Of a stretch of DNA of 34,614 nt, positions 24,435-32,557 are shown piece after piece. The notes under the pieces are model-generated. The model was not told where the DNA came from. It did not search any database and saw only the letters and a program-made list of their open reading frames with translations. Origin of the DNA: PNC22 sp035654175 (lineage in GTDB: Bacteria > Planctomycetota > Phycisphaerae > Phycisphaerales > UBA1924). The translations under genes and the position numbers were made by a program. Location: assembly GCA_035654175.1 (NCBI GenBank), contig DASRXL010000058.1, positions 1 through 34,614 on the forward strand, in the 5' to 3' direction. The first letter of the stretch is position 1. Each line of letters starts with the position of its first letter.

Positions 24435-25979
24435 ATGCCCAGGGGCACGCCACATACCGACCTCTCGCCCGAGCTCCTGGCCCACATGCAGGCGATCAAG
24501 GCCAAGGCGAGGGAGTACGGGCTCGACTTCATGGAGGTGGTCTTCGAGGTTCTCGACTTCGAGACGATGAACCAGATCGCCTCGTACGGGGGCTTCCCCG
24601 TGCGCTACCCGCACTGGCGGTGGGGGATGGAGTACGACCGGCTCAGCAAGCGCGACGCCTACGGGATGGGGCGCATCTACGAGATGGTCATCAACAACGA
24701 CCCCTGCTACGCGTACCTGCAGGAGTCGAACTCGGTGACGGACCAGAAGCTGGTGATGGCCCACGTCTACGGCCACGCGGACTTCTTCAAGAACAACCTC
24801 TGGTTCGGCAAGACCAACCGCAAGATGATGGACGAGATGGCCAACCACGCGACGCGCGTGCGCCGGCACATCGAGAGCCAGGGCCAGGACGTGGTCGAGC
24901 GTTTCCTCGACGACTGCCTCAGCCTGGAGCACCTGATCGATCCCCACTCGGCGTTCATGTCGCGCGAGCCCGAGCGCTCGCGCCCCGAGGAGACCGGCGC
25001 GGGCGGCTTCACCCCCGACAAGCTCCCGGCGAAGGACTACATGGACCCCTTCATCAACCCGGCGGGGGAGCTGACGCGTCAGCGCCAGGTGTGGGAGCGC
25101 GAGCGGGCCGAGAGCCGGCGACGCTTCCCGGCGCAGCCCACGCGGGACGTGCTGCTCTTCCTGCTCCGCCACGCGCCGCTCGAAGACTGGCAGGCCGACA
25201 TCCTCGGGATTGTGCGCGACGAGGCGTACTACTTCGCCCCCCAGGGCATGACCAAGGTGATGAACGAGGGCTGGGCGACCTACTGGCACTCCAAGCTCAT
25301 GACGCAGCACTTCCTCGAGGCCAAGGAGATCATCGACTACGCCGAGCAGCACTCGGGCGTCGTGCACATGCCCCCGGGCGGCTTCAACCCCTACAAGATC
25401 GGTGTCGAGATGTTCAAGGACATCGAGCGGCGCTGGGACCGCGGCCAGCACGGCCCCGAGTGGGACCGGCTCGAGGACATCGGCGCCAAGGAGCGCTACG
25501 ACGACAGGAGCATGCGGGGGCGGGAGAAGATCTTCGAGGTGCGCCGCATCTACAACGACGTGAACTTCATCGACGAGTACCTCACCCCCGAGTTCGTCGA
25601 GCGGCACCAGATGTACCAGTTCCGGCGCGACCCCCAGTCGGGCGAGGTGAAGATCGTCACGCGGGACTTCCACCGCATCAAGCAGACGCTGCTCTTCCAG
25701 CTCACGAACATGGGGCAGCCCTTCGTGTACGTGGCGGACGCGAACTACGCCAACCGCGGCGAGCTGTACCTGGCGCAGCAGTTCATGGGCCTGGAGATCG
25801 AGGCGGCCAAGGCGATCGAGACGCTCAGGGCCCTCTGCCGCCTGTGGAGCAGGCCGGTGCACCTCCAGGCCCGCGTGAACGAGGAGATGACGTTGACGAC
25901 GCTGGCGGCTCCGGACGCCGAGCCCGTGCGCCAGGCGATCACGGACGAATTGCCGCAGCCGGCGCACATGGTGGAGTAG
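24435..25979 (+). CDS. SpoVR / YcgB family protein
   Basis: A 514-residue protein close to the family norm. AGGAG lies 5 nt before ATG 24435. Conserved family blocks include GLDFMEVVFEVLDFETMNQIASYGGFP, RYPHWRWGMEYDRL, GRIYEMVINNDPCYAYLQESNS, MAHVYGHADFFKNN, LLFLLRHAPLEDWQADILGIVRDEAYYFAPQ, MNEGWATYWHSKLM and GFNPYKIGVEMFKDIERRWD. The HVYGHADF and NEGWATYWH stretches are rich in possible metal ligands. SpoVR is named from Bacillus spore cortex formation. Elsewhere its homologues usually sit with the PrkA/YeaG kinase and YeaH (DUF444), but neither is visible here, and sporulation is not implied. The biochemical activity is unknown. Confidence 0.93.
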   Translation: MPRGTPHTDLSPELLAHMQAIKAKAREYGLDFMEVVFEVLDFETMNQIASYGGFPVRYPHWRWGMEYDRLSKRDAYGMGRIYEMVINNDPCYAYLQESNSVTDQKLVMAHVYGHADFFKNNLWFGKTNRKMMDEMANHATRVRRHIESQGQDVVERFLDDCLSLEHLIDPHSAFMSREPERSRPEETGAGGFTPDKLPAKDYMDPFINPAGELTRQRQVWERERAESRRRFPAQPTRDVLLFLLRHAPLEDWQADILGIVRDEAYYFAPQGMTKVMNEGWATYWHSKLMTQHFLEAKEIIDYAEQHSGVVHMPPGGFNPYKIGVEMFKDIERRWDRGQHGPEWDRLEDIGAKERYDDRSMRGREKIFEVRRIYNDVNFIDEYLTPEFVERHQMYQFRRDPQSGEVKIVTRDFHRIKQTLLFQLTNMGQPFVYVADANYANRGELYLAQQFMGLEIEAAKAIETLRALCRLWSRPVHLQARVNEEMTLTTLAAPDAEPVRQAITDELPQPAHMVE

Positions 25980-26036
25980 ACGCGGGGACCGGAGAGCGGA
26001 GACCGAGCGCGGCGCCGTCGGCGCATGGGGGCCGGG

Positions 26037-26063
26037 GAGCACGGCGGCGCGTGCATCGATGCA
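26037..26063. repeat. intergenic element copy B (GCACG hairpin plus ATCGATG)
   Basis: GAGCACGGC, then GCACG (26039-26043) pairing with CGTGC (26050-26054) around 6 bases, then ATCGATG. Here TGCATCGATGCA is a perfect 12-base palindrome. It shares the order of parts with the copy at 3062-3086. It lies downstream of the minus-strand GC-dockerin gene and of convergent SpoVR. Confidence 0.4.
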
Positions 26064-26077
26064 GCGCCCGCGTCGAT

Positions 26078-26102
26078 CCGCGCCGGGCCGCCGCCGGCGC
26101 GG
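26078..26102 (-). terminator. hairpin after the minus-strand GC-dockerin gene
   Basis: A perfect 9-bp stem, CCGCGCCGG (26078-26086) with CCGGCGCGG (26094-26102), closes a 7-base loop and starts 7 bases beyond the stop codon. No U-tract is present. Position and strength suggest a terminator or 3'-end stabiliser. Confidence 0.5.
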
Positions 26103-26109
26103 GGCGGAT

Positions 26110-27438
26110 TCAGCACCCCGCCGCCCACAGGTTGAGGAAGGCGATCACGTCCCGCGTGTCGATCGCGCCGTTGCCGTCGGTGTCGGCCGAGCCGTCGCCG
26201 CTGGTCCAGGCGTTGAGGAAGGCGATCACGTCCCGCGTGTCCACGACGCCGTTCCCGTCGAAGTCCGCGGCGCAGAAGCACCCGCGGTACTCGGCGATGT
26301 AGTTGGTGGGCTGGCCGCCGGCCTGGCGGAAGGAGCCGCCGGCGAAGAGGGACGGGCCGAAGGGGGAGCCCGCCGGGACGCCCAAGAGCGCTCCAGCGCT
26401 TTGCGCACCTTCGCAGTCGAGACCTCCGGCCGGGTCGTGCCATTCGGTCCCGTCCCACTTGGCGATGTTGCACATGGACTTGCCGCTGGCGGACTCGATC
26501 CATCCGCTCACGAAGAGAGCAGGACCGGAGCCGTCGTCGAAGACGCCGCAACTCTTGACGTGGCCGTTATCGCCGGGGAGTGTGCCGCCGTCAAGGTCCG
26601 ACCATCGGATGCCGTCCCATTCGGCGACGTGGTACACGCGCTTGCCGCCCGCGTCGGTGAAGGGTCCGACCGCGTACAGGGCGCTCCCGCCGCCGGCGTC
26701 ATACACACACAGGTCATAGACACTGTTGTTCGGACCGCCCCCGACGCCCCCCCATACCTCACCATCCCACCGGGCGAGGTAAGGCAGCGCTTTGCCGTCG
26801 ATGCGGGTGAACGTGCCGCCGAGGTACAGCTTCTCCCCGGACCCGTCTTGAAAGACCTGCAGGGCCACTCCGATCCTGAAGTCGCCGGCGTTAATCCCCT
26901 GATTCAGCGGCTTCCATTCTGTGCCGTCCCACTTGGCGATGCTGTTGTGAGCGGTCATGCCGTCCAACGAGTCGAAATCCCCGGTCACATAGAGCGCTTC
27001 TCCGCTCCCATCATCCCAGACCGTCATGTCATTCACGGAGTAAACCCCGCCTACATCGAGGTAGGTCCATGAATCGTCATCGAGTCTTGCGACATGGAAC
27101 TGTGCGCCGTCGAACAGGTTGCCACAGACGTAGAGTCTCGCGCCTGCCCCATCGTCATACACCTCAAAGTCGTTGACTATCCCGCCAAGGTCCGGCCCTA
27201 CTGGTTCCCATTCTGATCCGTTCCATGCAGCCTTGCCCTCGAATGGCTCCCAGAAGAGCCCTCCTGCAAGAACCCGCACCCGGTCCCCGAGATCATGCTC
27301 GCGAAGTGCCCCAACTGCCGACGAGACTCCCGGATTTCCTATGGTGACATCCCAATGCGGTTCACAAGGCTGTGCTGCGCCGATAGCGCCAACGCATAGC
27401 GAGTGCAGGCAAACCAGCTTGGTCGCGCGAGAGCGCAT
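26110..27438 (-). CDS. RWDG-repeat secreted protein with C-terminal GC-dockerin domain
   Basis: A 442-residue protein with a signal peptide (SRATKLVCLHSLCVGAIGAAQ). The middle has about six repeats with YDDGAGARLYVCGNLF and AKWDGTEWxPL signatures, as in the two genes at the left edge. Residues ~390-442 hold two EF-hand-like repeats with DTRDVIAFLNAW and DTRDVIAFLNLW, and the chain ends in Ala-Gly-Cys. The first ~325 codons are clearly less GC-rich (about 57-65%) than the dockerin end (about 72%), as if the module had been joined to a different body. The start lies 2 bases after the stop of the beta-helix gene, so the two are likely coupled. The role is presumably cell-surface; the ligand is unknown. 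Confidence 0.85.
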   Translation of the reverse strand: MRSRATKLVCLHSLCVGAIGAAQPCEPHWDVTIGNPGVSSAVGALREHDLGDRVRVLAGGLFWEPFEGKAAWNGSEWEPVGPDLGGIVNDFEVYDDGAGARLYVCGNLFDGAQFHVARLDDDSWTYLDVGGVYSVNDMTVWDDGSGEALYVTGDFDSLDGMTAHNSIAKWDGTEWKPLNQGINAGDFRIGVALQVFQDGSGEKLYLGGTFTRIDGKALPYLARWDGEVWGGVGGGPNNSVYDLCVYDAGGGSALYAVGPFTDAGGKRVYHVAEWDGIRWSDLDGGTLPGDNGHVKSCGVFDDGSGPALFVSGWIESASGKSMCNIAKWDGTEWHDPAGGLDCEGAQSAGALLGVPAGSPFGPSLFAGGSFRQAGGQPTNYIAEYRGCFCAADFDGNGVVDTRDVIAFLNAWTSGDGSADTDGNGAIDTRDVIAFLNLWAAGC

Positions 27439-28070
27439 AGCTACTTACTCGCCCGATAGGTGAACTCGAAGGCGTCACTGTTGTTGGGGCTAAGGGTAGA
27501 GATGTCCACGGTGCCCCGATCAACATTGGGAGATGGAATCGATCCGAAAATCGTGTAGGAGGTGCCGGCCGATGTCTTGCGTCCGATCTGGAGGAGATCG
27601 CCAGACACTGAAACGGGCGAGTGCAGGCCGATCAGCGTGGTCGTGCCGACCGAGACCGTTTCCCCATTCTGAGCCTTTGGTGGCAGCACGACCTTGTCCA
27701 CCTGCCTGAAGGGCTTCACGCCGTTGACGGTGCTGGTGCCATTGAGGATGATTGAGTCCGCAATCCGACGTAGGCCCCAATCGCGGCCGATGATGATGAC
27801 CGAGCCAGACACGCTCGACAAGTTGCCGGTGACGGAGAGCACGCGGTAGTTGTCCGGCTGAGTGAACAGCGCTGGGTTATCGATCTCCTGTTCACTTGCT
27901 TGCAGCGCAGTGGCCGCGAGCACCGCCGCCGCTCCCGCACTCTCGAGACCTACCACTCGCATGACTGTCGCTTCTTGTCCTACCGCGCCCCCAATGGCCC
28001 CGTTCCAGCGGCTGAACTGCGTGCCGCTGGCCAGGATTCGCGACTGACTTGTGGACTCGCTGTACAGGTC
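26460..28070. other. lower-GC patch spanning a gene junction
   Basis: Hand counts on 60-base lines give about 53-65% GC in most of this stretch, against 72-80% on either side (72% at 26221, 80% at 28201, 78% at 28081), with exceptions such as 73% at 27901. The right edge near 28,070 is sharp and coincides with a 9-base direct repeat (GTACAGGTC twice). The patch covers the 3' third of the beta-helix gene and the 5' three quarters of the GC-dockerin gene. Confidence 0.55.
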
Positions 28071-29480
28071 GTACAGGTCGGTCTGCCGCTCGTCCTCGTC
28101 CGCCGCCTCGACCGAGCCGCCCACCAGCGCCAGCCCCGACGCCGCGGCGCTCATCGCCCCCCGCGCGACCCCGGAGGCCGCGCTGGTCACCTGCCCCGTC
28201 ACCGTGCAGTCCGAGACCCGCGCCGGCCCGTCGGTGGGCGCCGCCGCGACGTACACCCCGATCGCGTCGCGCGCCGTGGTCGATCGGGCGGAAACCTCCG
28301 ACGACACGACGGCGATGCCGGAGGTCGTGCCCAGCACGTGGACCCCGTAGTGCTCATCGGGGGGGAGGCCGGTGTCCTCGCCCAGGGCCGAGTCGGCGCC
28401 GATGCGGCAGTTCACGAGCGACACGTCCGACGCGCCGCTGATCAGGACGCCGTTGACGCCGCCGCGCACGTCGCTGGCGGTGATCACGACGTCCGCGGCG
28501 CCGGACCCGGCCTTGATCCCCGCGAGGCGGCCCTCGAGGTAGCAGTTGTCGATGCGCACGCCGTCGATGTCGCCGATCGTGACCGCCGGCTTGTCGTCCG
28601 CCGACGAGCCGCACCCGTCGTCGGAGCCGTAGGAGTCGCGGACGATGATGGAGGAGTCGCGCACGACGGTGTTCGGCCCCAGCGCGAGCCCGTCGCCATC
28701 GTGGGCGAGGATGTCGCAATCGACGGGCGTGAGGTTGGTGACCAGGTTGGTCTCGACGGAGGCGGAGCCGAAGGAGGGCTTGCGGACGACCAGGCCCGCG
28801 ATCGTCATGTCCTCCACCTCGTTGGAGGCGACGACGCCCCTGTTGGTGCATCCGTCCAGGAGCATGACGACGTCGGAGAGCGAGATCTCGGTGGAGGGAT
28901 CGGTCGCGGAGCCGCCCGCGATCCGGAGCCCGACGATCGTGCTCTGCGCCGCCCCGAAGATGGTGACGCCGCCGATGTCGATGCGGTGGGCGCGGTCCTC
29001 GATCGTGACGCCGTCGCTGTTGGCGCCGTCGATGCGGATCGTCACGTCGTAGATGCCGATGTCCGCGGGCGCGGAGCCGCCGTTGTCCTTGATCACGATG
29101 CCGCGGCCCTCGCCGGCGGTCGCGTCGTTGGTGTGGATGGTGAGATTGCGGATGGTGTTCACGCGAGCCCCGTTGCCCTGGATCGTGACGCCGTCGCTGT
29201 CGGCGGGCGGGGCGATGATCACGGCGTCGCGGTCCACGCCGACGAGGTCGACATGGTCTCGGGCCGACCCCAGGGTGACGGCCTCGGCGTAGGTGCCCGC
29301 GTCGATCAGGATTGTCGTCGCGTTCGCAGCGCTGTTGGCAGAGTCGATCGCGGCCTGGATTGTCGCGTAGTCGGCGTTCCCCGAAAGGTCGACGGTCACC
29401 AGTCGGGAGGCGCGCTGCTGCGCTTGGACCGGGTACGCCACGACCGCGGCAAGGAGAGCGATGTGACCGCGTCTATGCAT
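27441..29480 (-). CDS. secreted beta-helix protein with phage-structural-like C-terminal domain
   Basis: A 679-residue protein with a signal peptide (HRRGHIALLAAVVAYPVQAQ). From ~35 it has the entry of pectinesterase/pectate-lyase-type right-handed beta-helices (YATIQAAIDSA, TTILIDAGTYAEAV), then many short helix-rung repeats (DGVTIQGNGARVNTIRNLTI) to ~490. Residues ~570-679 (LSVTGNLSSVSGSVIIIGRDW, SIILNGTSTVNGVKPFRQV, ETVSVGTTTLIGL) look like the carboxy-terminal domain of many uncharacterised phage virion proteins; this is recognition by eye. No catalytic residues of a polysaccharide lyase were identified and there is no dockerin end. GC content drops after about residue 470. The start is the first Met before the signal peptide. 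A GATACT hexamer lies 33 bases upstream. Confidence 0.75.
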   Translation of the reverse strand: MHRRGHIALLAAVVAYPVQAQQRASRLVTVDLSGNADYATIQAAIDSANSAANATTILIDAGTYAEAVTLGSARDHVDLVGVDRDAVIIAPPADSDGVTIQGNGARVNTIRNLTIHTNDATAGEGRGIVIKDNGGSAPADIGIYDVTIRIDGANSDGVTIEDRAHRIDIGGVTIFGAAQSTIVGLRIAGGSATDPSTEISLSDVVMLLDGCTNRGVVASNEVEDMTIAGLVVRKPSFGSASVETNLVTNLTPVDCDILAHDGDGLALGPNTVVRDSSIIVRDSYGSDDGCGSSADDKPAVTIGDIDGVRIDNCYLEGRLAGIKAGSGAADVVITASDVRGGVNGVLISGASDVSLVNCRIGADSALGEDTGLPPDEHYGVHVLGTTSGIAVVSSEVSARSTTARDAIGVYVAAAPTDGPARVSDCTVTGQVTSAASGVARGAMSAAASGLALVGGSVEAADEDERQTDLYDLYSESTSQSRILASGTQFSRWNGAIGGAVGQEATVMRVVGLESAGAAAVLAATALQASEQEIDNPALFTQPDNYRVLSVTGNLSSVSGSVIIIGRDWGLRRIADSIILNGTSTVNGVKPFRQVDKVVLPPKAQNGETVSVGTTTLIGLHSPVSVSGDLLQIGRKTSAGTSYTIFGSIPSPNVDRGTVDISTLSPNNSDAFEFTYRASK

Positions 29481-29518
29481 GAGGTGAGTCCATTGGGCGT
29501 GCCGGCGCTCTCGAGTAT

Positions 29519-29594
29519 CGGCCGAACGGGTGGCCCCCGCAAGGGAAATCCCCCCGCTCGAACCCGGGGCCACGCGCGGCGCAGGGTTCGGCCG
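29519..29594. repeat. nested inverted repeat in the divergent intergenic region
   Basis: Outer arms CGGCCGAAC (29519-29527) and GTTCGGCCG (29586-29594) are a perfect 9-bp match. Inner arms GTGGCCCC (29530-29537) and GGGGCCAC (29566-29573) are a perfect 8-bp match. A small GGG-AAAT-CCC hairpin lies inside. It fills much of the 186-base gap between the divergent beta-helix and methyltransferase genes, directly beside a minus-strand GATACT (29514-29519). It may be an operator, a structured RNA or a terminator. Confidence 0.5.
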
Positions 29595-29666
29595 CGGTGC
29601 CGCGATCGGGAATGCCCCTTAGCATGCTGCGGGAGACGATGCGGGGCCCGTGGAGGGAGTCAGAAG

Positions 29667-30278
29667 ATGGACAGGCGGGGCCATTGGGACCAGGTTTACG
29701 CGGCGAAGCGCGCTGATGAAGTGAGCTGGCACCAGCGCTCGCCGCAGCGGTCGCTGGCGCTGATCGGGGGCTTGGGGCTCGGCGCCGAGGGCGCGATCAT
29801 CGATGTCGGGGCGGGCGCATCCTCGCTCGTCGATGAGCTGCTCGCGCGTGGGTTTCGGAGGATCACGACGATCGATATCGCCGCGGCGGCGCTCGAGCAC
29901 TCGAGGGCGCGACTCGGCGAGCGGGCCCGGCTGGTCCGCTGGGTGGTGGGGGATGTGCTGGACGAAATCCCCGGCGGGCCGTACGACCTGTGGCACGATC
30001 GGGCGGTGTTCCATTTCTTGACCGACGCCGCGGATCGGGAGCGGTACGCGGCCAACCTGCGCGCGGCGCTCGCCCCCGGCGGGCACGCGATCATCGCGAC
30101 GTTCGCGCCCGACGGGCCGCAGAAGTGCAGCGGGCTCGAGGTTGCGCGGCACGACGGGGCGAGCATCGCGGCGGCGGTGGGCCTGCGGCTGGTGAAGGAG
30201 GAGCGGGAGGAGCATGTCACGCCGTGGGGGGCGGTGCAGAGGTTTGTGTATGCGGTGCTGGGTGGCGCGGAGAGTTGA
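29667..30278 (+). CDS. class I SAM-dependent methyltransferase
   Basis: A 203-residue cytoplasmic protein. ATG 29667 follows GGAGGGAG (29652-29659) by 7 nt; the frame upstream is shadow. The N terminus HWDQVYAAKRADEVSWHQ is followed by PQRSLALIGG, as in a well-known subgroup of small Rossmann methyltransferases. Motif I is IIDVGAGASSLVDELL, motif II ends in ITTIDIAAAALEHSR, and the motif IV region is YDLWHDRAVFHFLTD. The substrate is unknown. A cupin gene follows after 67 bases on the same strand and may share the transcript. Confidence 0.88.
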   Translation: MDRRGHWDQVYAAKRADEVSWHQRSPQRSLALIGGLGLGAEGAIIDVGAGASSLVDELLARGFRRITTIDIAAAALEHSRARLGERARLVRWVVGDVLDEIPGGPYDLWHDRAVFHFLTDAADRERYAANLRAALAPGGHAIIATFAPDGPQKCSGLEVARHDGASIAAAVGLRLVKEEREEHVTPWGAVQRFVYAVLGGAES

Positions 30279-30345
30279 CATGGGGAGGCGGGGCGCGGAG
30301 TGCCCCGCCCCGGATCGCCCCGATCTCGATGCAGGAGCTGACGCC

Positions 30346-30738
30346 ATGATGCGGCCGATCAATCTCGACACCGCGTTCGCGAGCTTTGCGGAGCACTGGT
30401 CGCCTCGGATCGCGGCGGAGCTGAACGGCCAGCATGTGAAGCTGGTGAAGCTCAGGGGCGAGTTCGTCTGGCACCATCACGAGCACGAGGACGAGCTCTT
30501 CCTCGTCCATCGGGGCGTGCTGCGGATGCAATACCGTGACATCGCGGGCGACGCGGCGAGCGAACGGGAGGTGCTGGTCCACCCCGGCGAGTTCGTCCTG
30601 GTCCCCCGCACCGTGGAGCACCGACCCTGCGCGGCGGAGGAGGTCGAGGTGGTGCTCTTCGAGCCCGCCGGGACTCTGAACACCGGCAACGTGCGGGACG
30701 GACGCACGGTGGAGCGGCCTGCGCGCCTCGGCGGCTGA
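30346..30738 (+). CDS. cupin domain protein
   Basis: A 130-residue small cupin. Two ATGs in a row (30346, 30349) follow AGGAG (30333-30337) by 8 nt. Motif 1 is VWHHHEHEDELFLVHRG, giving the metal ligands His43, His45 and Glu50. Motif 2 is HPGEFVLVPRTVEH with His92. The metal set is therefore complete. It resembles single-domain cupins often annotated as mannose-6-phosphate-isomerase-like, but the substrate cannot be told from sequence. It ends before a terminator-like hairpin. Confidence 0.88.
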   Translation: MMRPINLDTAFASFAEHWSPRIAAELNGQHVKLVKLRGEFVWHHHEHEDELFLVHRGVLRMQYRDIAGDAASEREVLVHPGEFVLVPRTVEHRPCAAEEVEVVLFEPAGTLNTGNVRDGRTVERPARLGG

Positions 30739-30758
30739 GTGCCGCCCGAGCGGATGGG

Positions 30759-30793
30759 CCGGCGCAGGGCCTCCCCCGCCGGGTTTTTCTCTT
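30759..30793 (+). terminator. intrinsic terminator after the cupin gene
   Basis: A 6-bp stem, CCGGCG (30759-30764) with CGCCGG (30777-30782), is followed after one G by TTTTTCTCTT. It starts 20 bases after the cupin stop codon. Confidence 0.55.
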
Positions 30794-30815
30794 CCGCTGG
30801 TCCACCTCTCTCAGG

Positions 30816-30821
30816 TATGCT
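30816..30821 (+). promoter_or_regulatory. candidate -10 (TATGCT) of the NxxGxxxF-repeat gene
   Basis: TATGCT followed by CG lies 47 bases before the ATG at 30869, just after the terminator-like hairpin. A start site near 30828 would give a leader of about 40 bases that carries the ribosome site at 30850-30860. No good -35 is seen. Confidence 0.35.
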
Positions 30822-30868
30822 CGCGGGTCGCTGCCCGCCCGCTCCCGCCGAGGAAAGGGGAACCAGAC

Positions 30869-32557
30869 ATGTATCCCATGCTGCCGCTCGCGAGCTGTCT
30901 CGTCGCCCTCGCCATGCAAGACCGCGGCCGTCCGGCGTATGAGATCGTCGCGTACACCGGGCAGCCCACGCCGATCGGGGGCTACTTCGGACTGTCCCCC
31001 GTGCCCGGCGAGATGAACGGGGCCGGCGAGGTCTCGCTGTACAGCGACCTGCACGATCCGCAGGGGCAGGTCTGGCTCCAGTCGTCGATCTGGCGATGGT
31101 CCGGTGGCGAGCTCTCGGTCGTCGTGAAGGAGGACGACCCCGCCCCCCGGTTCAATCAGGCCTGGTTCGACGGCGTCGCGCCCTTCCCGGATCTCGCCGA
31201 CGACGGGCGGCTCGGCTTCCACGCGACGCTGTACGGCCCCTTCATCGGGAGCAATCCGAACACGCTCTGGGTGGGTCCCGCGCCAGACCAGAGCGTCGTG
31301 ATATGGCAGGGGACGCCGGTCTCCGGGCTCGAGGGCGTGCACTTCGGCGGCCTGCTCAGGCAGCTCCGCTTCGGGCCCGCGCCCAGCTTCGCCTTCTCGA
31401 CAGACCTCACGGGCCAGGGCGTGGACAGCACGAACGACATCGCGGCGTTCGTCCATGACGGGCTGGACGCCCGCCTGCTCGTGCGCGAGGGGGCCGACCT
31501 CTCCGCGGACCTGCCGGGCGTCGCCCCCTATGACTGGCGCGACGGCACGCCGCACATCCATTTCGACGGGTCGGGCGCGGCGTACTTCAGCGTCCGGCTC
31601 GCGGGCCCCAACGTGCATCCCGAGGACGACATGGCGCTCGTGCGCGGAGCCCCGGGCGACCTGACGGTGATCGCGCGCCGGGGCGATCCGGCGCCGGGCA
31701 TGGGCGACGGGGTGAACTACGGCATCATCGGCGAGCCCGACGTGAACGCGTCCGGCACGATCGCGTTCAAGTCCGACCTCAACCTCGAAGGGTTCACCTA
31801 CAAGGCGGGCGAGGTGCTGTGGCTCGGCGCGCCCGGCGGGTTCCAGCCGATCATGCGCGACCAGGAGTCGCTGCCCGGCGGCTACACGGCGTACGGCCTG
31901 TCCTCCCCTTGGCTCAATGAAGCCGGGGACGTCGCGTTCATCGCGAGAATCGACGACGACCGCAGCGGGCCCTGGGCGGCGGTGGTGCGTCGCGCCGGGA
32001 TCATGCGCGTCGTGGCCGCCAGCGGCGCTCCCGCGCCCGACACCGAGGAGGGGACGGTGTTCGGGGACGAGCAGGCCATCCAGTTCATCCATCTCGCGGA
32101 GACCGGGCAGGTCGCGTTCGTCGCGGGCGTGGAGGGGCCGAACGTCCCGGCCGGGGCGCAGGGCGCGCTCTGGGCAACGGATCGTGACGGCCAGTTGAGG
32201 CTGGTCGCCCGCACGGGCGACACGCTGGAGCTCGACGCGCTCCGCACGATCGAGGCGCTCTTCCTGCTGCACCCCGACGAGGCCGGCGACACCCGCTCGG
32301 GCGCCTTCAACGAAGAGAATCAGCTGGCCTTCGTCGCGCAGCTGAACGGCGATGTCCAGGCTGTCCTGCTCGCCGACCTCGGAGACCCGTGCCGGGTCGA
32401 TTTCAACGATGACGGCGCGGTGAACACGCTCGACTTCCTCGCCTACCTGAACGCGTTCGTCGCGCAGGATGGATCCGCCGACTTCGACGGCGATGGATCG
32501 ATCAACACCCTCGACTTTCTTTTCTTCCTCAACGAGTGGGCGCTCGGCTGCCCGTGA
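30869..32557 (+). CDS. secreted NxxGxxxF tandem-repeat protein with C-terminal GC-dockerin domain
   Basis: A 562-residue protein with a short signal peptide (YPMLPLASCLVALAMQ). The body has repeats of ~60-70 residues with an NxxGxxxF core (MNGAGEVSLYSD, VNASGTIAFKSD, LNEAGDVAFIAR, LAETGQVAFVAG, FNEENQLAFVAQ) and VVVKEDDPAP / VIARRGDPAPG partners. This is a recognised choice-of-anchor repeat type in planctomycetes. Residues ~508-562 carry two EF-hand-like repeats (DFNDDGAVNTLDFLAYLNAF, DFDGDGSINTLDFLFFLNEW), and the chain ends Gly-Cys-Pro, one residue past the usual terminal Cys. GAGGAAAGGGG gives a good ribosome site. The 3' end overlaps the convergent M14 gene by 29 bases. Confidence 0.85.
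   Translation: MYPMLPLASCLVALAMQDRGRPAYEIVAYTGQPTPIGGYFGLSPVPGEMNGAGEVSLYSDLHDPQGQVWLQSSIWRWSGGELSVVVKEDDPAPRFNQAWFDGVAPFPDLADDGRLGFHATLYGPFIGSNPNTLWVGPAPDQSVVIWQGTPVSGLEGVHFGGLLRQLRFGPAPSFAFSTDLTGQGVDSTNDIAAFVHDGLDARLLVREGADLSADLPGVAPYDWRDGTPHIHFDGSGAAYFSVRLAGPNVHPEDDMALVRGAPGDLTVIARRGDPAPGMGDGVNYGIIGEPDVNASGTIAFKSDLNLEGFTYKAGEVLWLGAPGGFQPIMRDQESLPGGYTAYGLSSPWLNEAGDVAFIARIDDDRSGPWAAVVRRAGIMRVVAASGAPAPDTEEGTVFGDEQAIQFIHLAETGQVAFVAGVEGPNVPAGAQGALWATDRDGQLRLVARTGDTLELDALRTIEALFLLHPDEAGDTRSGAFNEENQLAFVAQLNGDVQAVLLADLGDPCRVDFNDDGAVNTLDFLAYLNAFVAQDGSADFDGDGSINTLDFLFFLNEWALGCP

Noticed and set aside
27441..29480. Prophage remnant
   Set aside because: Only one domain looks phage-like; there is no integrase, terminase, portal, attachment site or tRNA nearby, and the protein has a Sec signal peptide.
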